In this document: positions 24,554 to 34,999 of the stretch, piece after piece
Numbering within the stretch: position 1 is the first letter of the stretch
How the letters are laid out: each line of letters opens with the position of its first letter
Source: Madurella fahalii
Lineage: Eukaryota; Ascomycota; Sordariomycetes; Sordariales
NCBI GenBank assembly: GCA_029876055.1
Contig: CM056879.1
Span: 558,001-622,000, forward strand
Direction: 5' to 3'
DNA: 64,000 nt
The notes under the pieces: model-generated
Database searches by the model: none
Seen by the model: only the letters and a program-made list of their open reading frames with translations
What the model was told of the DNA's origin: nothing
Translations under genes and position numbers: made by a program

Positions 24554-24845
24554 GGGGGCATGTTCAAGACTTTGGAGCGCTCCCTTAGTATGTGTGGCCC
24601 TCTGATCCGAGGGATCTTGTTCCCTGGGGACCGTTTTCGCCAGCTCAGTGTGGAAAAAGATGTGGAATGGGATGTCCTCTTTACTGTAAGAATCAGTAAT
24701 TAGCCCAGGTGGCCCTAATACTTATGGTGCAAAATAAATATGGGTCCCCCACGAGATCCAGCTTCCAGAGCGTCATCTCAGAAGATGGCTCCCTCTGACT
24801 GGAGGGTCTAGGATCCCTGGAGACAGTTTTCCCCTAGCTCAGTAA
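24510..24845 (+). repeat. Two diverged copies of a ~205-base unit
   Basis: Copy 1 starts near 24505 (GGCCCTACTTATGGTGCAAA) and copy 2 near 24710 (GGCCCTAATACTTATGGTGC). Both continue to a shared end block resembling GATC..CCTGGGGAC.GTTTTC and then AGCTCAGT (24610-24648 and 24808-24842). Copy 1 holds the poly(A)/(G) run. They look like tandem or nested remnants of a non-coding element, possibly a MITE or LTR piece. Confidence 0.6.
24523..24552 (+). repeat. Poly(A)22-poly(G)8 run
   Basis: 22 adenines followed directly by eight guanines, then T and five more G. A slippage-prone tract that may also be an assembly weak point. Confidence 0.8.
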
Positions 24846-25128
24846 TCTACCAACTATTTAGGGAGCTGGGTAGCTATTTTATCAACATGACGCCAGATAT
24901 TAGTCAGTGGGATTACGAGGCTTCAGAGACTAGTGTAATTATGTGCAGTAAAGTGGATTAGTTATGCAAATAGAATAAAAAGGTGTTCTTACGTCAATAC
25001 TCTACGTTGACTTGACACTATGAAACCCCATTATATCCGGTTGCAAAGTGCCCGGGTTGCAAAGGACCAGTATAAGTTATAGTTCCCAGGTATTAAAGGG
25101 TATAGTCTCGAGATATAGCTACTAGTAC

Positions 25129-25440
25129 ATTACCCACCTACCGATAAGACCCTCCTAAAAGACCTACTAGAACGGCCCTAGCCCGTCTACCTACCTAGTG
25201 ATATTCACAGAGGACTTCGACCTCACCATCCACATGCGGGATCATTTCGATCAGTACGAACCTCCTGTCTCTGAACCCTACTTCAACTCTTTATAAATCT
25301 CAACCTTATTACCACCTAGGGCACTATAACCTGGGACTCCGGGGCTCAACGCGGCTGGCCTTCGACAATCAACTTTGCCTCCAAGAGTATCCAGCGCTCG
25401 TACTACGGCATTGTGAGAACCAACGGTTCTAGGCTAGCAA
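25129..25440 (+). mobile_element. Degenerate LINE (Tad1-like) endonuclease fragment
   Basis: Frame pieces on the plus strand read EDFDLTIHMRDHFDQYEPP, then after stops GTITWDSGAQRGWPSTINFA and SIQRSYYGI. The order recalls the GDFNLHHP...W..F.RYEP, GTITW...G...STIDHAFAS and YYG parts of the endonuclease domain of fungal LINE elements. Several stops and frame changes intervene and no reverse transcriptase is seen. I call it a decayed fragment; surrounding sequence (23.8-25.8 kb) is repetitive and without genes. Confidence 0.45.
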
Positions 25441-25855
25441 AGACTAGAGCGACAGAGTATAAGCAAGGTATAAGTGGAGCAGGCCCTAAGACGGAGGTGC
25501 GATGGCGGTTATATTGAACTTTGTCCTCATAACGGAGCATCAGCCCTAGCTGCCTCCGAGCTTCCCCATAGCGAACGCCAGCTGGCAAAACCCAAGTAGC
25601 AAGCAAATAATATACTCTACAAGAAACGCCAATTCCATAATTATGTATGAATGCCGTAGCTACGCCGTCAACCGCCCTGTCTTTGCCGTCTGGAGTTGAT
25701 CGAAATGAACATATGAAAGTCCTGACAAAAAAGTATAAGCCGCAGCGTCGTGAGGCCGCAGCGAGGAACTGTCCAACATCAAAGCTTCTAAAGACAAACA
25801 AAACCGTAATGTACCTGGGATAGTAGAACCTCATTTTTGTCTAAGGACAGGTCTC

Positions 25856-27553
25856 TCACGCCTCGCTATCAGGCATCCAGACCAGCTCAACGATGCCATC
25901 CCGGTTGTTCATGGGCGTCCCATCGGCATTCTTCCATCTCTCATCATCTTTCTTGCACACGTAAACCTGGCTGACGCTGCCGTCCTCGTTGATGCTGGCC
26001 TCTTGCAAGTCCCACGAGATCTTGCGACCCGTCTTGTGCAGCGAGGGCCGCTGCGGACCCATGCGGAAATCGAGGTTCCACCCCTTGTTCTCGGGCGCCG
26101 GACGGAAGGTACCCTCGAACTGCGACAGGTCAAAGTCGATGCCGCGCGGGTAGTATGCGACGCTAAAGCCGTTGGCTATGACAAAGTCGTCGGCTGTCTG
26201 GAAGCGCTGCAGCGTGCAGTCCTCGCCGCAGACGTGCGCGACCTTGGTGTAGTGCCACGGGTGAGCGATGTGCCAGACACCGCCGCGGTAGTGGTGCAGC
26301 GAGAGAGGCTTGATACCTGACTCGTAGAAGCCCGACGGGTCGCCGAACAGGTCGAGCTGCCAAAGGTCCGGGAGCAGGGTCAACTTGACGTCCGAGTTCT
26401 CGTAGATGCACTTGCGCAGGAGGATGTCGCCCTGCGGACCCCAGCCCGTGTCCGACTGCTTAATCTTCTCGTCCGTCTTGCATGTGTCAAACTTCTCCGT
26501 GATGAGCTTTGCCATGGGAGCGCTCAGAAACACGCCGGCGCCGCCGAAGGCTTGCGGCCCGTGTCGCTGGATGTTGTTCACGTCTTCGGAGAACATACCG
26601 ATGTACATGGGTTGTTTATGGTCGTATTCGGCGAATCGGTCAGCCAGTGCGTGAAACGAAGGGAAAAAGGTGTCGTCATCACAAATGACGAGCCATTTCT
26701 TATCGGGGCGCTCTGGGTGGTTAGACATCCTGGGAACAAGCGAGAGGTAGCGAACGGCCATGATCAGAGCCGGGTCCGAGCGATAGACATCCACGTCGAT
26801 GCCGACCTTGGTGAGCTTGTCGTGGGCATCTTCTAGCTCGCTATCCGAGGCATCCAGCAGCATCAGGACTAGCTTCCCGCCGTTTGAATTCCCCTCGCTG
26901 TCTGTAAGCCAGTAGGCCCATTCGTTGATCGGGCTGGTCCGTGGGTCCATGAAGCGCTTGTATGTGGTCGACACGCCAAACATAAAGTCGGACGCGTTGG
27001 TTGTCTTAGGGAATGGTGACCTGGTAACGGGCACCACCAGGGGTTCTGGGCATGTTTCCGCCTGGTATCGCTTGTTGACGTCCACCACCTTGACGGCATC
27101 GGCAAGAAGGTTTTGTTCGAGCTTCGTGACCGATTTCCTGGGGATGTCTTGGCGCGACACCTGGATATATCGTTTTGTGTACTCGAACCGTTCCTCGAGG
27201 AGGTACTTCTCCTGCCACTTCTTGAGCTTCTCCATGTCGTAATCGCAAGACATAACGTGAGAGGAGTTTGAGAGTGTTGTTGGTACGGGTCCTGCCTTGC
27301 TGCTCCCATCGTGCTCGATCGGTGTTTCCACTCTCCCTCCCCAACCAGCGGATTGCTGATAGCCGAAAGGCTTTTGAGCTGTGACCATGTCTTTGGCTGA
27401 AGCGGCTGTCCTGATCAGGGTCGACTCGACATCCATCTCGGATGGTAGGAGGAGGGCGCAGAGACTAAACATGCCGACTGCTAATATTAGCGCTCTCGCG
27501 AATGGGTTCCGCATGCTGAAACATCGGTGCGGTCCGGGTACTGTGGCGCCCAT
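25856..27553 (-). CDS. Type II membrane glycosyltransferase, GT31/Fringe-like (DUF604)
   Basis: Predicted Golgi-type transferase adding a sugar to a glycan or glycoprotein; donor and acceptor are unknown. One exon, 565 residues, starting at a clear ATG. A short cytoplasmic N-terminus precedes one membrane segment (about 19-37, ALILAVGMFSLCALLLP), then a stem of about 130 residues and a lumenal catalytic domain. The metal/nucleotide-sugar motif is CDDDTFF (Asp292-294), followed by YIGMFSEDVNNIQRHG, FGGAGVFLS and WGPQGDILLRKCIY, the usual order in fringe-related fungal enzymes. HHYRGGVWH and cysteine-rich HVCGEDCTLQRF follow, and a C-terminal beta region ends in ELVWMPDSEA. No intron or frame fault is seen. 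Upstream (27554-27740) should be its promoter. Confidence 0.85.
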   Translation of the reverse strand: MGATVPGPHRCFSMRNPFARALILAVGMFSLCALLLPSEMDVESTLIRTAASAKDMVTAQKPFGYQQSAGWGGRVETPIEHDGSSKAGPVPTTLSNSSHVMSCDYDMEKLKKWQEKYLLEERFEYTKRYIQVSRQDIPRKSVTKLEQNLLADAVKVVDVNKRYQAETCPEPLVVPVTRSPFPKTTNASDFMFGVSTTYKRFMDPRTSPINEWAYWLTDSEGNSNGGKLVLMLLDASDSELEDAHDKLTKVGIDVDVYRSDPALIMAVRYLSLVPRMSNHPERPDKKWLVICDDDTFFPSFHALADRFAEYDHKQPMYIGMFSEDVNNIQRHGPQAFGGAGVFLSAPMAKLITEKFDTCKTDEKIKQSDTGWGPQGDILLRKCIYENSDVKLTLLPDLWQLDLFGDPSGFYESGIKPLSLHHYRGGVWHIAHPWHYTKVAHVCGEDCTLQRFQTADDFVIANGFSVAYYPRGIDFDLSQFEGTFRPAPENKGWNLDFRMGPQRPSLHKTGRKISWDLQEASINEDGSVSQVYVCKKDDERWKNADGTPMNNRDGIVELVWMPDSEA

Positions 27554-27699
27554 TGCGACGTTCTGCAGTCAATCCGATGACACGTTCGAGCGTCCAACAG
27601 CGCCCTTAAAGGACGATCTGGTTTCCCGCCACCGCGTTTTACGCTTGAGAATCAAGCAATCCGTGGGGAAAGGGCAACACCCAGAGTGCTCTGGCACTT

Positions 27700-29430
27700 G
27701 CCGGCAGGAACAGTCGGCTGGCAACAGCGTCTAAGATGGGGCCCTTATTCCGGAAGAGTCGAGGAAAGGGGTGTTACTGAAGAACGAGACACGCGGGAGG
27801 AAAGAGAAGAAGGAAAAAAAGAATGGATCGTTATAGGTCGGGTGAAAGAAAGATGGCCTGCGACGTGATGCACGATCCGAACTGCACACAGCGGCGGGTG
27901 TAACAACACTTGGCTACTTTATTTATTGCAATGAAGGGACGAAACACCGGCGGCAGGGACAGCTCCCTGGATGAATGGGCGATCGGCAAGCGAGAGGCAG
28001 AACTCTCTTGCTCTCTACAAGGCAGGGTTGCCAGGAGACGTGGACGTGGACCTTGGCCACGGGTTGAGATGAATGGAGGTGACGCGTAAGGGACCCGGTG
28101 CACTGCACAGTAGGAAAACTTGTGTGGGGAAACTGGAGATCAGAAGGGGCACCCGAGGAAAGATCTAAGGAGTGTGAAACGATGCCTTCCTCGAGTCAGA
28201 AGCCCGGTGCAGGACTCGTACGTACTTTACCCAGAGTATCCTAGGATGGTTACCGCAGCACCAGATCCCCTTCTCAGCCCTCGACGAATCCGGGCGTGAG
28301 ATGCTATCAACGACATCCTGCGACGTCGGCCAGTCTCACTGCATTGGGCCGCTGGATCTGGGAAGCATCCGTGAAAAGGTTGGCTGGCTGCAGCGGTTAC
28401 CCACAAGCTCATATCCACACAACAAAACGGGCCGGCCTGAGGTGGCTTTGCGATCAGCGGATCTTCAACCGAGTCCCTGATTCTTCGCCGGGATTTGCTG
28501 GAGTAGTTAAACAAAGATTGGCAACAACAAAACCCTCTCATTTGTCTACATTAGGGGGATTGCTCCCCTTTATTTCTCTGAAATGGACGTATGGGCGGGT
28601 TTGTTGCCCGACGCAAGGTTCAAACCGCGTCGTCACAGAGACGTTTGCTACGGGGTTTTCCGTCTTGCTGTTTTTTGTCTCATACGGGTTTGCACCAATG
28701 TCGTCACCGGCGGGAATTTTCTGGGGCCAGCGCCAGTGGTTTCGGATGGGAGGAGCCAGGCGGCCTGCGCCTTCGCTGAATGGCGTCCAGTCGGGCCCAC
28801 AAATCCCGGTGCACACCGGGCAGATCGCGGGACATCCTTCGGCATCCGTTTGTTTCTGGGATGCACAGTACACGTGTATCCCTCGACCTATTGCAGTGGC
28901 CGGACCCGCTTTGCTGGTTGCCGGACGACCTCCGAGTCCTATTGACGCCCTTTGCCTGAGAGATACCAGCCATCATTGGGTTTTCCAAACTCCAAGCACT
29001 GTGTCCTCGAACCAAGGCGATCCTGTGCCGAATAGCTCGTCTCGTCCACCCAGGTTGTGCAAGTTACACAACAAAAAGTAGAGCCCAGTCCAACGCCGCG
29101 GAACACAACAGTAGCTCCTGCTGCCATCCCACTTTAGCGTGTTCCAGTTTCAGATTCATGGTAGTGGGCCAGTGACCCCCTGTCTCGTTGCGCAAGTAGC
29201 CAAGACGAGACAAGCAATCACCCGAATGCAAATTCCAGTTTGAGTGGGACAGGACGACCGCAATGTAGGATAAGCGGAATGCATTGTCTACCATTACCAG
29301 ATCCTCGGGTATTGTCCGATGTCGGATCCGTCTTGCCTGCCTCAGTCTGTTTGTCCCATCTGCAGCGTTTCCTCGGCGACTCCCTGCCCATTTTACTGTG
29401 CAACGGCACTCTCAACCTCGTTGCATCGAA
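27700..29430. other. Intergenic interval without supported genes
   Basis: The longest frame (28296-29081 plus, 261 codons) has no domain, opens at a non-ATG codon and overlaps several antisense frames. Part of the left end is promoter of the glycosyltransferase. I see nothing else I can name. Confidence 0.45.
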
Positions 29431-29475
29431 GTCTTGGCATGGCCGAGTGGTCAAAGGCGCCAGGCCCTGGTGCTC
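29431..29475 (+). pseudogene. Possible tRNA-Leu 5' fragment
   Basis: The sequence GGCCGAGTGGTCAAAGGCGC matches the A-box/D-arm of eukaryotic tRNA-Leu genes, and the next bases CCAGGCCCTGG look like an anticodon stem with most of its loop missing. No B-box (GGTTCGANTCC) or matching acceptor strand follows within 90 bases, so this is probably a truncated tRNA or a SINE head derived from one. Confidence 0.4.
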
Positions 29476-29779
29476 CTGTTAGGCATACCGTGTTGCAGAA
29501 TTAGAGCGACTGAAATTGCAGAGATACCACCAGTTGATTAAGCCGTTGCACACGGTCCATTTAGCATATTGTCCCATCCTGCCACACCCTGGACCGTTAC
29601 GCCAAGACTCAACCCCTCTGCCGCTTTCGCCGGCTTCAACCTCCAAATTCTGGCCAATATGGAAACTCTGCATGATGCTGGCCAGCTACCGCAACTGTAA
29701 AGAAAAAAAATCAAGGAAAAAATAAAGGAAAAGAAAAAAGGGAGACAATAAATTAAAGTAAAAGTGTATCCCTTACAAA

Positions 29780-32700
29780 TCACAAAAAGGTATACCCCTC
29801 CAACCTCCCCCCGTCCCACTTCTCCCACACCGCAACGGGCCTCTCAAACTTCACCTTCCTCCCCTCCGTCGCCCGTCGCGGTTCCCACCCCCCTTCTCCT
29901 TCCCCTTTCCCTTCCCCATCCCCTTCCTCCCCATCCAGCACCGCAGCACCGGCCCCCCAGCAGATGGCATCGAACACGCCCCTCATCTCAACGAGCACCA
30001 CCCTCGTCGCCCCGCCCGTCGTGTCCACCAGGAACCGCAAGCCCCCGGGCCCGCCCCGCGCTGCCGCCGTAGCCGCCGCCGGTGCCGCCCCGCGCGACTC
30101 GACCAGGTGGAAGAAGTCCTCGGCCATGGTCCGCCGCGCCGCCCCGGCCTCCAGCCCAAACGTCCACACCAGCGCCGCCACCCACGGCTTGGCCTCGTCC
30201 CGCGCCCGCGGGAACGGCCGCCGCGCCGCCGCGCGGTTGGACGCGTCCGACTCGGCGCAGTACAGGCACGGCAGCGGGGTGGTGCCGGGCGGGAGGGAGA
30301 GGATGCGCGGGTCGATGTGCTGGGCCGCGGAGGGCAGCTGCGGGGTGGTGGTGGGTTGCGGCTTGCGGCGCTTCGCGGGAGGCGGTTTGTTTGTTGCTTT
30401 GGCGTCGGCGTCGATGTTGGTCGAATCCTGGGCGCGTTTCGTTCCCTTTGTTGGTTGGGGGGTTGAGCTGTCGGGGTTACTGGCTTGGCTGGTTCGGTTC
30501 TGTGCGGTCCATCTCGCGCGCGCCAGCTCATCTCCGATCTCCTTCAGGAACTGGCTGCTGGGCACGTCGGCGCCCAAAGCTTTCTCGAGCCGCATGATTT
30601 GCTTGACTTCGGACGCGGCCGCGGCCCTGGAAAGAGCACCGATAGCGGCCTCCTGGGCTTTCTTTGCTAGCATCGTTGCAAAGGCCGAGCCTGCCTCCCC
30701 GCCTGCCGAGTGTTGTCGGTGCGCGTCCTGGAGGGCTTGGTCAAATTCCCACCACCACTCATCAGGATCAAAACGGCCCTTTCCCGTAGCCGACCCCGAC
30801 TTCTTGCTAACTTCGACCTCTGCTGTGTCTCGGAAAGAAGTAAGCAGGTCCTTACATTTAACCACCAACGCGTGAAATTGCCTAGTTGATAAGCCGATAT
30901 CTTGCCGGATGGCGTCGATAATCTTGTTCACCTCCGCCTTTGCCTCGATCTGGCCCGGGCCGACCAGGCGTCTCTCTGCCAAAATTCGGAGCAAGACAAG
31001 GCCGATCACGTCGGACGGGTTATCGTGAAAGAGCGGGCGACCCCTCCCGGTATCGGCATCGGGCAAAAGCATCAGCTTCTTGAGTGACCCCTTAGGCCCC
31101 TTGCGGTTGCTCTCTGTCTCGTCCTCGGAACTCGACGGCTGGAACTCCGGAGGTGGCGGGCTCCTCAGACTCTTCCCTGAACTCCCCGAGTTTCCTTCCA
31201 TCAATTGTCGGTATGTCAGCGACGCTTCCGATTCCTCGGCCCGCTCCGCTAGATGGAGCAGCTCCCGCAATGCCGCGTCACCTCCTAGCAAACGCAGCAC
31301 CAGCATCACGCCATCCCGGATCCTGATCCACCGTGCGCAATCATCACGGAAGCACGTCTCACAGTAGACGCTACCTGGACGAGCAGGTGAGTCCCGGGCT
31401 TGTTGACGTTTGGCTTGTGTCCCCCAGGCCCCGCCTTCGAGGTTCCAGATTGCCGGATCAGCCTTGGGAGCTGGGTCAGGTGTATGCCGTGGTGTCGATG
31501 GGACTGACGGTAGAGCACGGGAAACTAGTGGTTCTTTCCTCTTGGACGGACCGGCAAGCGTAAACGGCGGGGTTCCTGCAGCCTCTGAGGCATCTTCTTC
31601 TGCTTCCTCCTCCATCACCCGATCTCCAGGCCGTTGCTTCTTCGCCCTTTTCTTGGGGCCCTTCAGCAGCTTTGGTACTCTCGGCATCGGCCCGGGTTTA
31701 GACGGTACGTAATCATCTGCCATTTCTCGGCCATGGGGGTCGCCGCACGGCTCCACGTCGTCGATTACTTGAAGAATTTCGGGTGAGATCACTTCTTCCT
31801 TTTCCCGGTGTCCCTGCTTCCCGCCCCTTGTTCGAGGGGCCTGCATTGACAAGGGCGTCATATCACTCAAACGACTCGCTGCGCTATGCCGGGAGATACT
31901 GCTGGCATGTTTTGGTGAGAGTCGTGTTTGCTTCTTCGCAGCTCCTCTGGGCAGAGATCTGCGCTTAGTCTCCTCTCCGAGCGTCGCCTTTCTTGTGACC
32001 CCTGGCCCGGAATCTGCGGCTTTGTCGGCCTTTTCCATAATACCATAGAGCTTCCAGGGTATTGGAGGCGTAACGAGAGGACGGGGAGTGTCATTGGCGC
32101 TCTGGGGGACTCGCGACGTCGTCTCCTCCAAGCCGGGCTCCATTCTCTTGGCATTTGATGACGGCGATGACTCTGGATCTGCAGCATCCCAGAAGTCCGA
32201 AGCCTCAGGTCGAACCGCACGGCCAATAGCTCTTCTTTTTGCCGTGGGAGGTCCGGAGATACCTGTAATTTTGGCATCCGCGGGTGCAGGCGCAGCCGCG
32301 GTGCCCTCTTTGGGCACCCTCGGGATTGCTTCCTGATTGATCTCTGTGTCCTCTCTCTTTCGCTTGCCCCTGGTTCTCTGGGCGGTTATATTTGGCGAGG
32401 GCGCCTCCGCTAGCTCTTCGGGTGGTTCGGCCGTCGATGCCTTTCTCCCACCACATATTACAGGCTTGAGCGATGTTTGGGACACGGTCGCGGTGTGTCC
32501 TTTCGACGGATCTGGCAGGTCTTCTTGCTCCAACTCTGTAGCTTTTGTGTTTCGCTTGCCCCTCGTTTTCGAAGCGGGAGCCTTGGAAGGTGAAGGTTTT
32601 GATGCTTCGTCAACGTCTTTGACCGTTGATGCCTTCTGGTCCTTTATCACTCTGGGTTTCGGCAATTGCTCCGGTTCCGTCTTTGCGCCCGCTTCCTCTG

Positions 32701-33241
32701 TTTTTTTTCTGGAGGGCCTCGCCGCAGGGATTAACTCGGCGACAGACACTGGCGTTTGTGGAGCGGTTTCCCGCGACGCCTTAGATATTGTCACTCGCGT
32801 CGTAGGCGTTGGCGCTGCTTTTGGCTTTGCCGGGCTCGGCTTGGGTCTTGGATTTGGAATGGCCTTTCCCCTTTTCGAGGTATCGACGATGCGGGAGATT
32901 CTTGCAGGCTTTAGAATTGCTGTAGGTCGATTGCGTAGCGGTGTTCCGGCAGCGGCTTGTTTTCCAGTTTGTGATAAGCCCAGCGCAGATGATGGTCCCT
33001 CAGCGCCAGTTGCCGTTTGAGGTTGCCCACCCCTGCCCCTGCTGCCGGTGATGTAGGTAGAGGTTCTTGAGCGCGGGAGAGAGGTCAACCAGGGCTCGTC
33101 CAATGACTTGCCATTTATTGCTAGGAGGCCCATATCCCTTCGATTGCTATCGGTCTGATGGTCTCGAGCTCTTTGCTCGTTGGCTTCTGACAGAGTCGGG
33201 GGAATAGCCTTCCCCAGGCTGGTATTTCTACGACCAGGCAT
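29780..33241 (-). CDS. Large basic low-complexity protein, function unknown
   Basis: One open frame of 1153 residues from an ATG, with no family I recognise. Residues 1 to about 590 are disordered, rich in Pro, Lys, Arg, Ser and Thr, and contain repeated basic patches (KTRGKRNTK, RTRGKRKRED, RTRGGKQG) resembling AT-hook cores. A folded-looking middle (about 650-930) includes a Cys pair segment (VYCETCFRDDCARW) and helices such as DVIGLVLLRILAERRLVG and FDPDEWWWEFDQALQDAHRQ. A nuclear-localisation-like KRRKPQ lies near 1000. The C-terminal 150 residues hold LPCLYCAES and a conserved-looking domain (FFHLVESRG, LRFLVDTTGG, VFDAICWGAGA). The mix suggests a nuclear, chromatin- or DNA-associated protein, but this is inference. 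Hidden in-frame introns cannot be excluded. Confidence 0.75.
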   Translation of the reverse strand: MPGRRNTSLGKAIPPTLSEANEQRARDHQTDSNRRDMGLLAINGKSLDEPWLTSLPRSRTSTYITGSRGRGGQPQTATGAEGPSSALGLSQTGKQAAAGTPLRNRPTAILKPARISRIVDTSKRGKAIPNPRPKPSPAKPKAAPTPTTRVTISKASRETAPQTPVSVAELIPAARPSRKKTEEAGAKTEPEQLPKPRVIKDQKASTVKDVDEASKPSPSKAPASKTRGKRNTKATELEQEDLPDPSKGHTATVSQTSLKPVICGGRKASTAEPPEELAEAPSPNITAQRTRGKRKREDTEINQEAIPRVPKEGTAAAPAPADAKITGISGPPTAKRRAIGRAVRPEASDFWDAADPESSPSSNAKRMEPGLEETTSRVPQSANDTPRPLVTPPIPWKLYGIMEKADKAADSGPGVTRKATLGEETKRRSLPRGAAKKQTRLSPKHASSISRHSAASRLSDMTPLSMQAPRTRGGKQGHREKEEVISPEILQVIDDVEPCGDPHGREMADDYVPSKPGPMPRVPKLLKGPKKRAKKQRPGDRVMEEEAEEDASEAAGTPPFTLAGPSKRKEPLVSRALPSVPSTPRHTPDPAPKADPAIWNLEGGAWGTQAKRQQARDSPARPGSVYCETCFRDDCARWIRIRDGVMLVLRLLGGDAALRELLHLAERAEESEASLTYRQLMEGNSGSSGKSLRSPPPPEFQPSSSEDETESNRKGPKGSLKKLMLLPDADTGRGRPLFHDNPSDVIGLVLLRILAERRLVGPGQIEAKAEVNKIIDAIRQDIGLSTRQFHALVVKCKDLLTSFRDTAEVEVSKKSGSATGKGRFDPDEWWWEFDQALQDAHRQHSAGGEAGSAFATMLAKKAQEAAIGALSRAAAASEVKQIMRLEKALGADVPSSQFLKEIGDELARARWTAQNRTSQASNPDSSTPQPTKGTKRAQDSTNIDADAKATNKPPPAKRRKPQPTTTPQLPSAAQHIDPRILSLPPGTTPLPCLYCAESDASNRAAARRPFPRARDEAKPWVAALVWTFGLEAGAARRTMAEDFFHLVESRGAAPAAATAAARGGPGGLRFLVDTTGGATRVVLVEMRGVFDAICWGAGAAVLDGEEGDGEGKGEGEGGWEPRRATEGRKVKFERPVAVWEKWDGGRLEGYTFL

Positions 33242-33992
33242 TTCTGCGGGGTCTCGCGTTGCGTGCTGGCCAGCTGTTTCCCTTTAGGAGCAGTATGATT
33301 AGTGGTGTTCCCGCTGCAAACCTCAAGGATGACTTGTGTGGATCGAGACGGCAAAGTGAGTGGTCGACGGTGGAGATAGAGGCTATTCCTACCAATGTTG
33401 ACTGAACTCCTGTGGAATATCAACTGGTCTATAGCAGCTTTGTTGCAGCTCTCCTTTGTTAGTACCCCGCAGATCCGAGCTCCTCGATGGTTGTGGTCGT
33501 TTCCGGCGACCACCGACAACGCTGCATCCAATCGAACAAAGACAACTGCGCGAAACGGCAGCAGATCGTGTTGGAGTATTCCTGGGACTTCTGTGTATGC
33601 GGAAATGAACGCAGGGATCTATAATGGGTTGATTCAAATGCATTGTGACGAACGGGCGTTGGGCTGAAACTGTAACGACTAAAAATAAGAATAAATAAGT
33701 CATTTACCTTGTGTCGTTCTTTGTGTCCCGGGGCCTACGTTGAGCCAACCTGCTGCTAGTATGAGAGAAGTGATTTGTCTAATCCTGTAGGAATCAGAGT
33801 ATGCTAAACCTATCACTGGGGCCAGGTTGAAAGAGTTGGCGGACGCTGCCACTCTTAAGGGCCTAGACCCCGATCTGAATACCACTCCAGTTCTCCCTAC
33901 TATCGTACAGCTCCTTCATAACAGACAATCTCCCCCAAATGCCCTTTCCATACGGGGGCTTCTCTATTCCCGTGCCTGGTCAGCTCGATGTT

Positions 33993-34923
33993 TCACTGAC
34001 CAGTCGAGTCCAGAAGCCGCACGATAGCATAGCTCGTCCCTGCTGCAAGTGCACCCACAATCAATGTTTGAAAGGCGCCCCAGACGCCAGCCTTCCTCGT
34101 GCGAATGGCAACCCAGTTCTTGAGAAATCCAAACGCGATGAGAATCACCATGGTGATGACGATAGAAACCAACAAAGCCATCGAGGCGCGCTCCATGAAA
34201 AAGTAGGGAAGCATGGGGATCAGGCCGCCGACAAAGTAGCTCGCGCCCATGGTAGCAGCCGAGATCCAGGCGCGACTCACGTCGGGCTCGGGCAGGCGCA
34301 ACTCAAAGTCCATCATGAACCGCACCCACTGCTTCTTGTCGGCGGTGAGATCACGGACGAAATGGTCGGCAGCGGCCTTGCTGATACCGTACTCGGCGAG
34401 GATATCATAGATTTCAGCGCGCTCCATGTCGGGCATGGTGTCCACTTCTTGGTTCTCGCGTGCAAACTCGGCTTCCCTGGTACAGAAAATGTTAGCCGCG
34501 GTGTAGATCTCGGAAGCGGTAGGCAGAGGACATATACCAGTGCTGGCGCTCAGTGTCGGCGGCTAGATAGGCGCCTAGGCCCATGCTGATCATGCCGCTG
34601 CAAAGCTCGGCGAGGCCGCCCATGATGACCAGCTTGGTGTTGCCGAGAGACGATAGGCCAGCTGTGAGGGCAAACGGGACGGTCAAGCCGTCAGAGAAGC
34701 CAATGATGACATCGCGCATGATTGAGTCGTATTGTCCCATGTGCTTCTCAACATGGGGTTTTCCGGGCACAGGAACGCTCGACGACATTCGGTTGGCGAC
34801 CTTGGGGCGAACCAGGGAGGGCGATTGGCGCTGCTCCTCCGGGTCGCCGGAGCGGCGCGTCGCCGATGACGGCGAACCGAGGCCACGGCTCAGCAGGGGA
34901 GTCTCGTCAGATGCTTCAGACAT
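33993..34923 (-). CDS. CCC1/VIT1-family vacuolar iron/manganese transporter
   Basis: Moves Fe2+ or Mn2+ from cytosol into the vacuole as H+ antiport. Exons 34923-34538 and 34476-33993 join through a split Trp codon (RQH-W-EAEFAREN) and give 289 residues. A disordered N-terminus (1 to about 65) precedes YDSIMRDVIIGFSDGLTVPF, the family's first helix with the metal-path Asp. LVIMGGLAELCSGMISMGLG follows as helix 2, with the conserved Glu and Met residues. The loop EVDTMPDMERAEIYDILAEY corresponds to the cytoplasmic metal-binding helices rich in Glu. Three further helices (ASYFVGGLIPMLPYFF, ALLVSIVITMVILIAFGF, FQTLIVGALAAGTSYAIV) make five in all. An alternative upstream in-frame start uses no ATG, so MSEASDET is preferred. 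Confidence 0.92.
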
Positions 34924-34999
34924 GGTGGTTGTGGTGTAGTCCCGACGATTGAATTGCGGCGCGACGAGAGAAGATGCGGTGATCCGGCTGAGTGGCCGC

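Noticed and set aside
28296..29081. 261-codon plus-strand frame
   Set aside because: Opens at a non-ATG codon, matches no family, and overlaps antisense frames of similar quality; composition does not look like a secreted or globular protein.
29964..30875. 303-codon plus-strand frame
   Set aside because: Antisense to the 1153-residue protein; Ala/Arg/Ser-rich shadow.
33389..33703. 104-codon minus-strand frame starting with a signal-peptide-like stretch
   Set aside because: The first 17 residues look hydrophobic, but the remainder has no pattern and it falls in the upstream region of the 1153-residue gene; kept only as a remote possibility.
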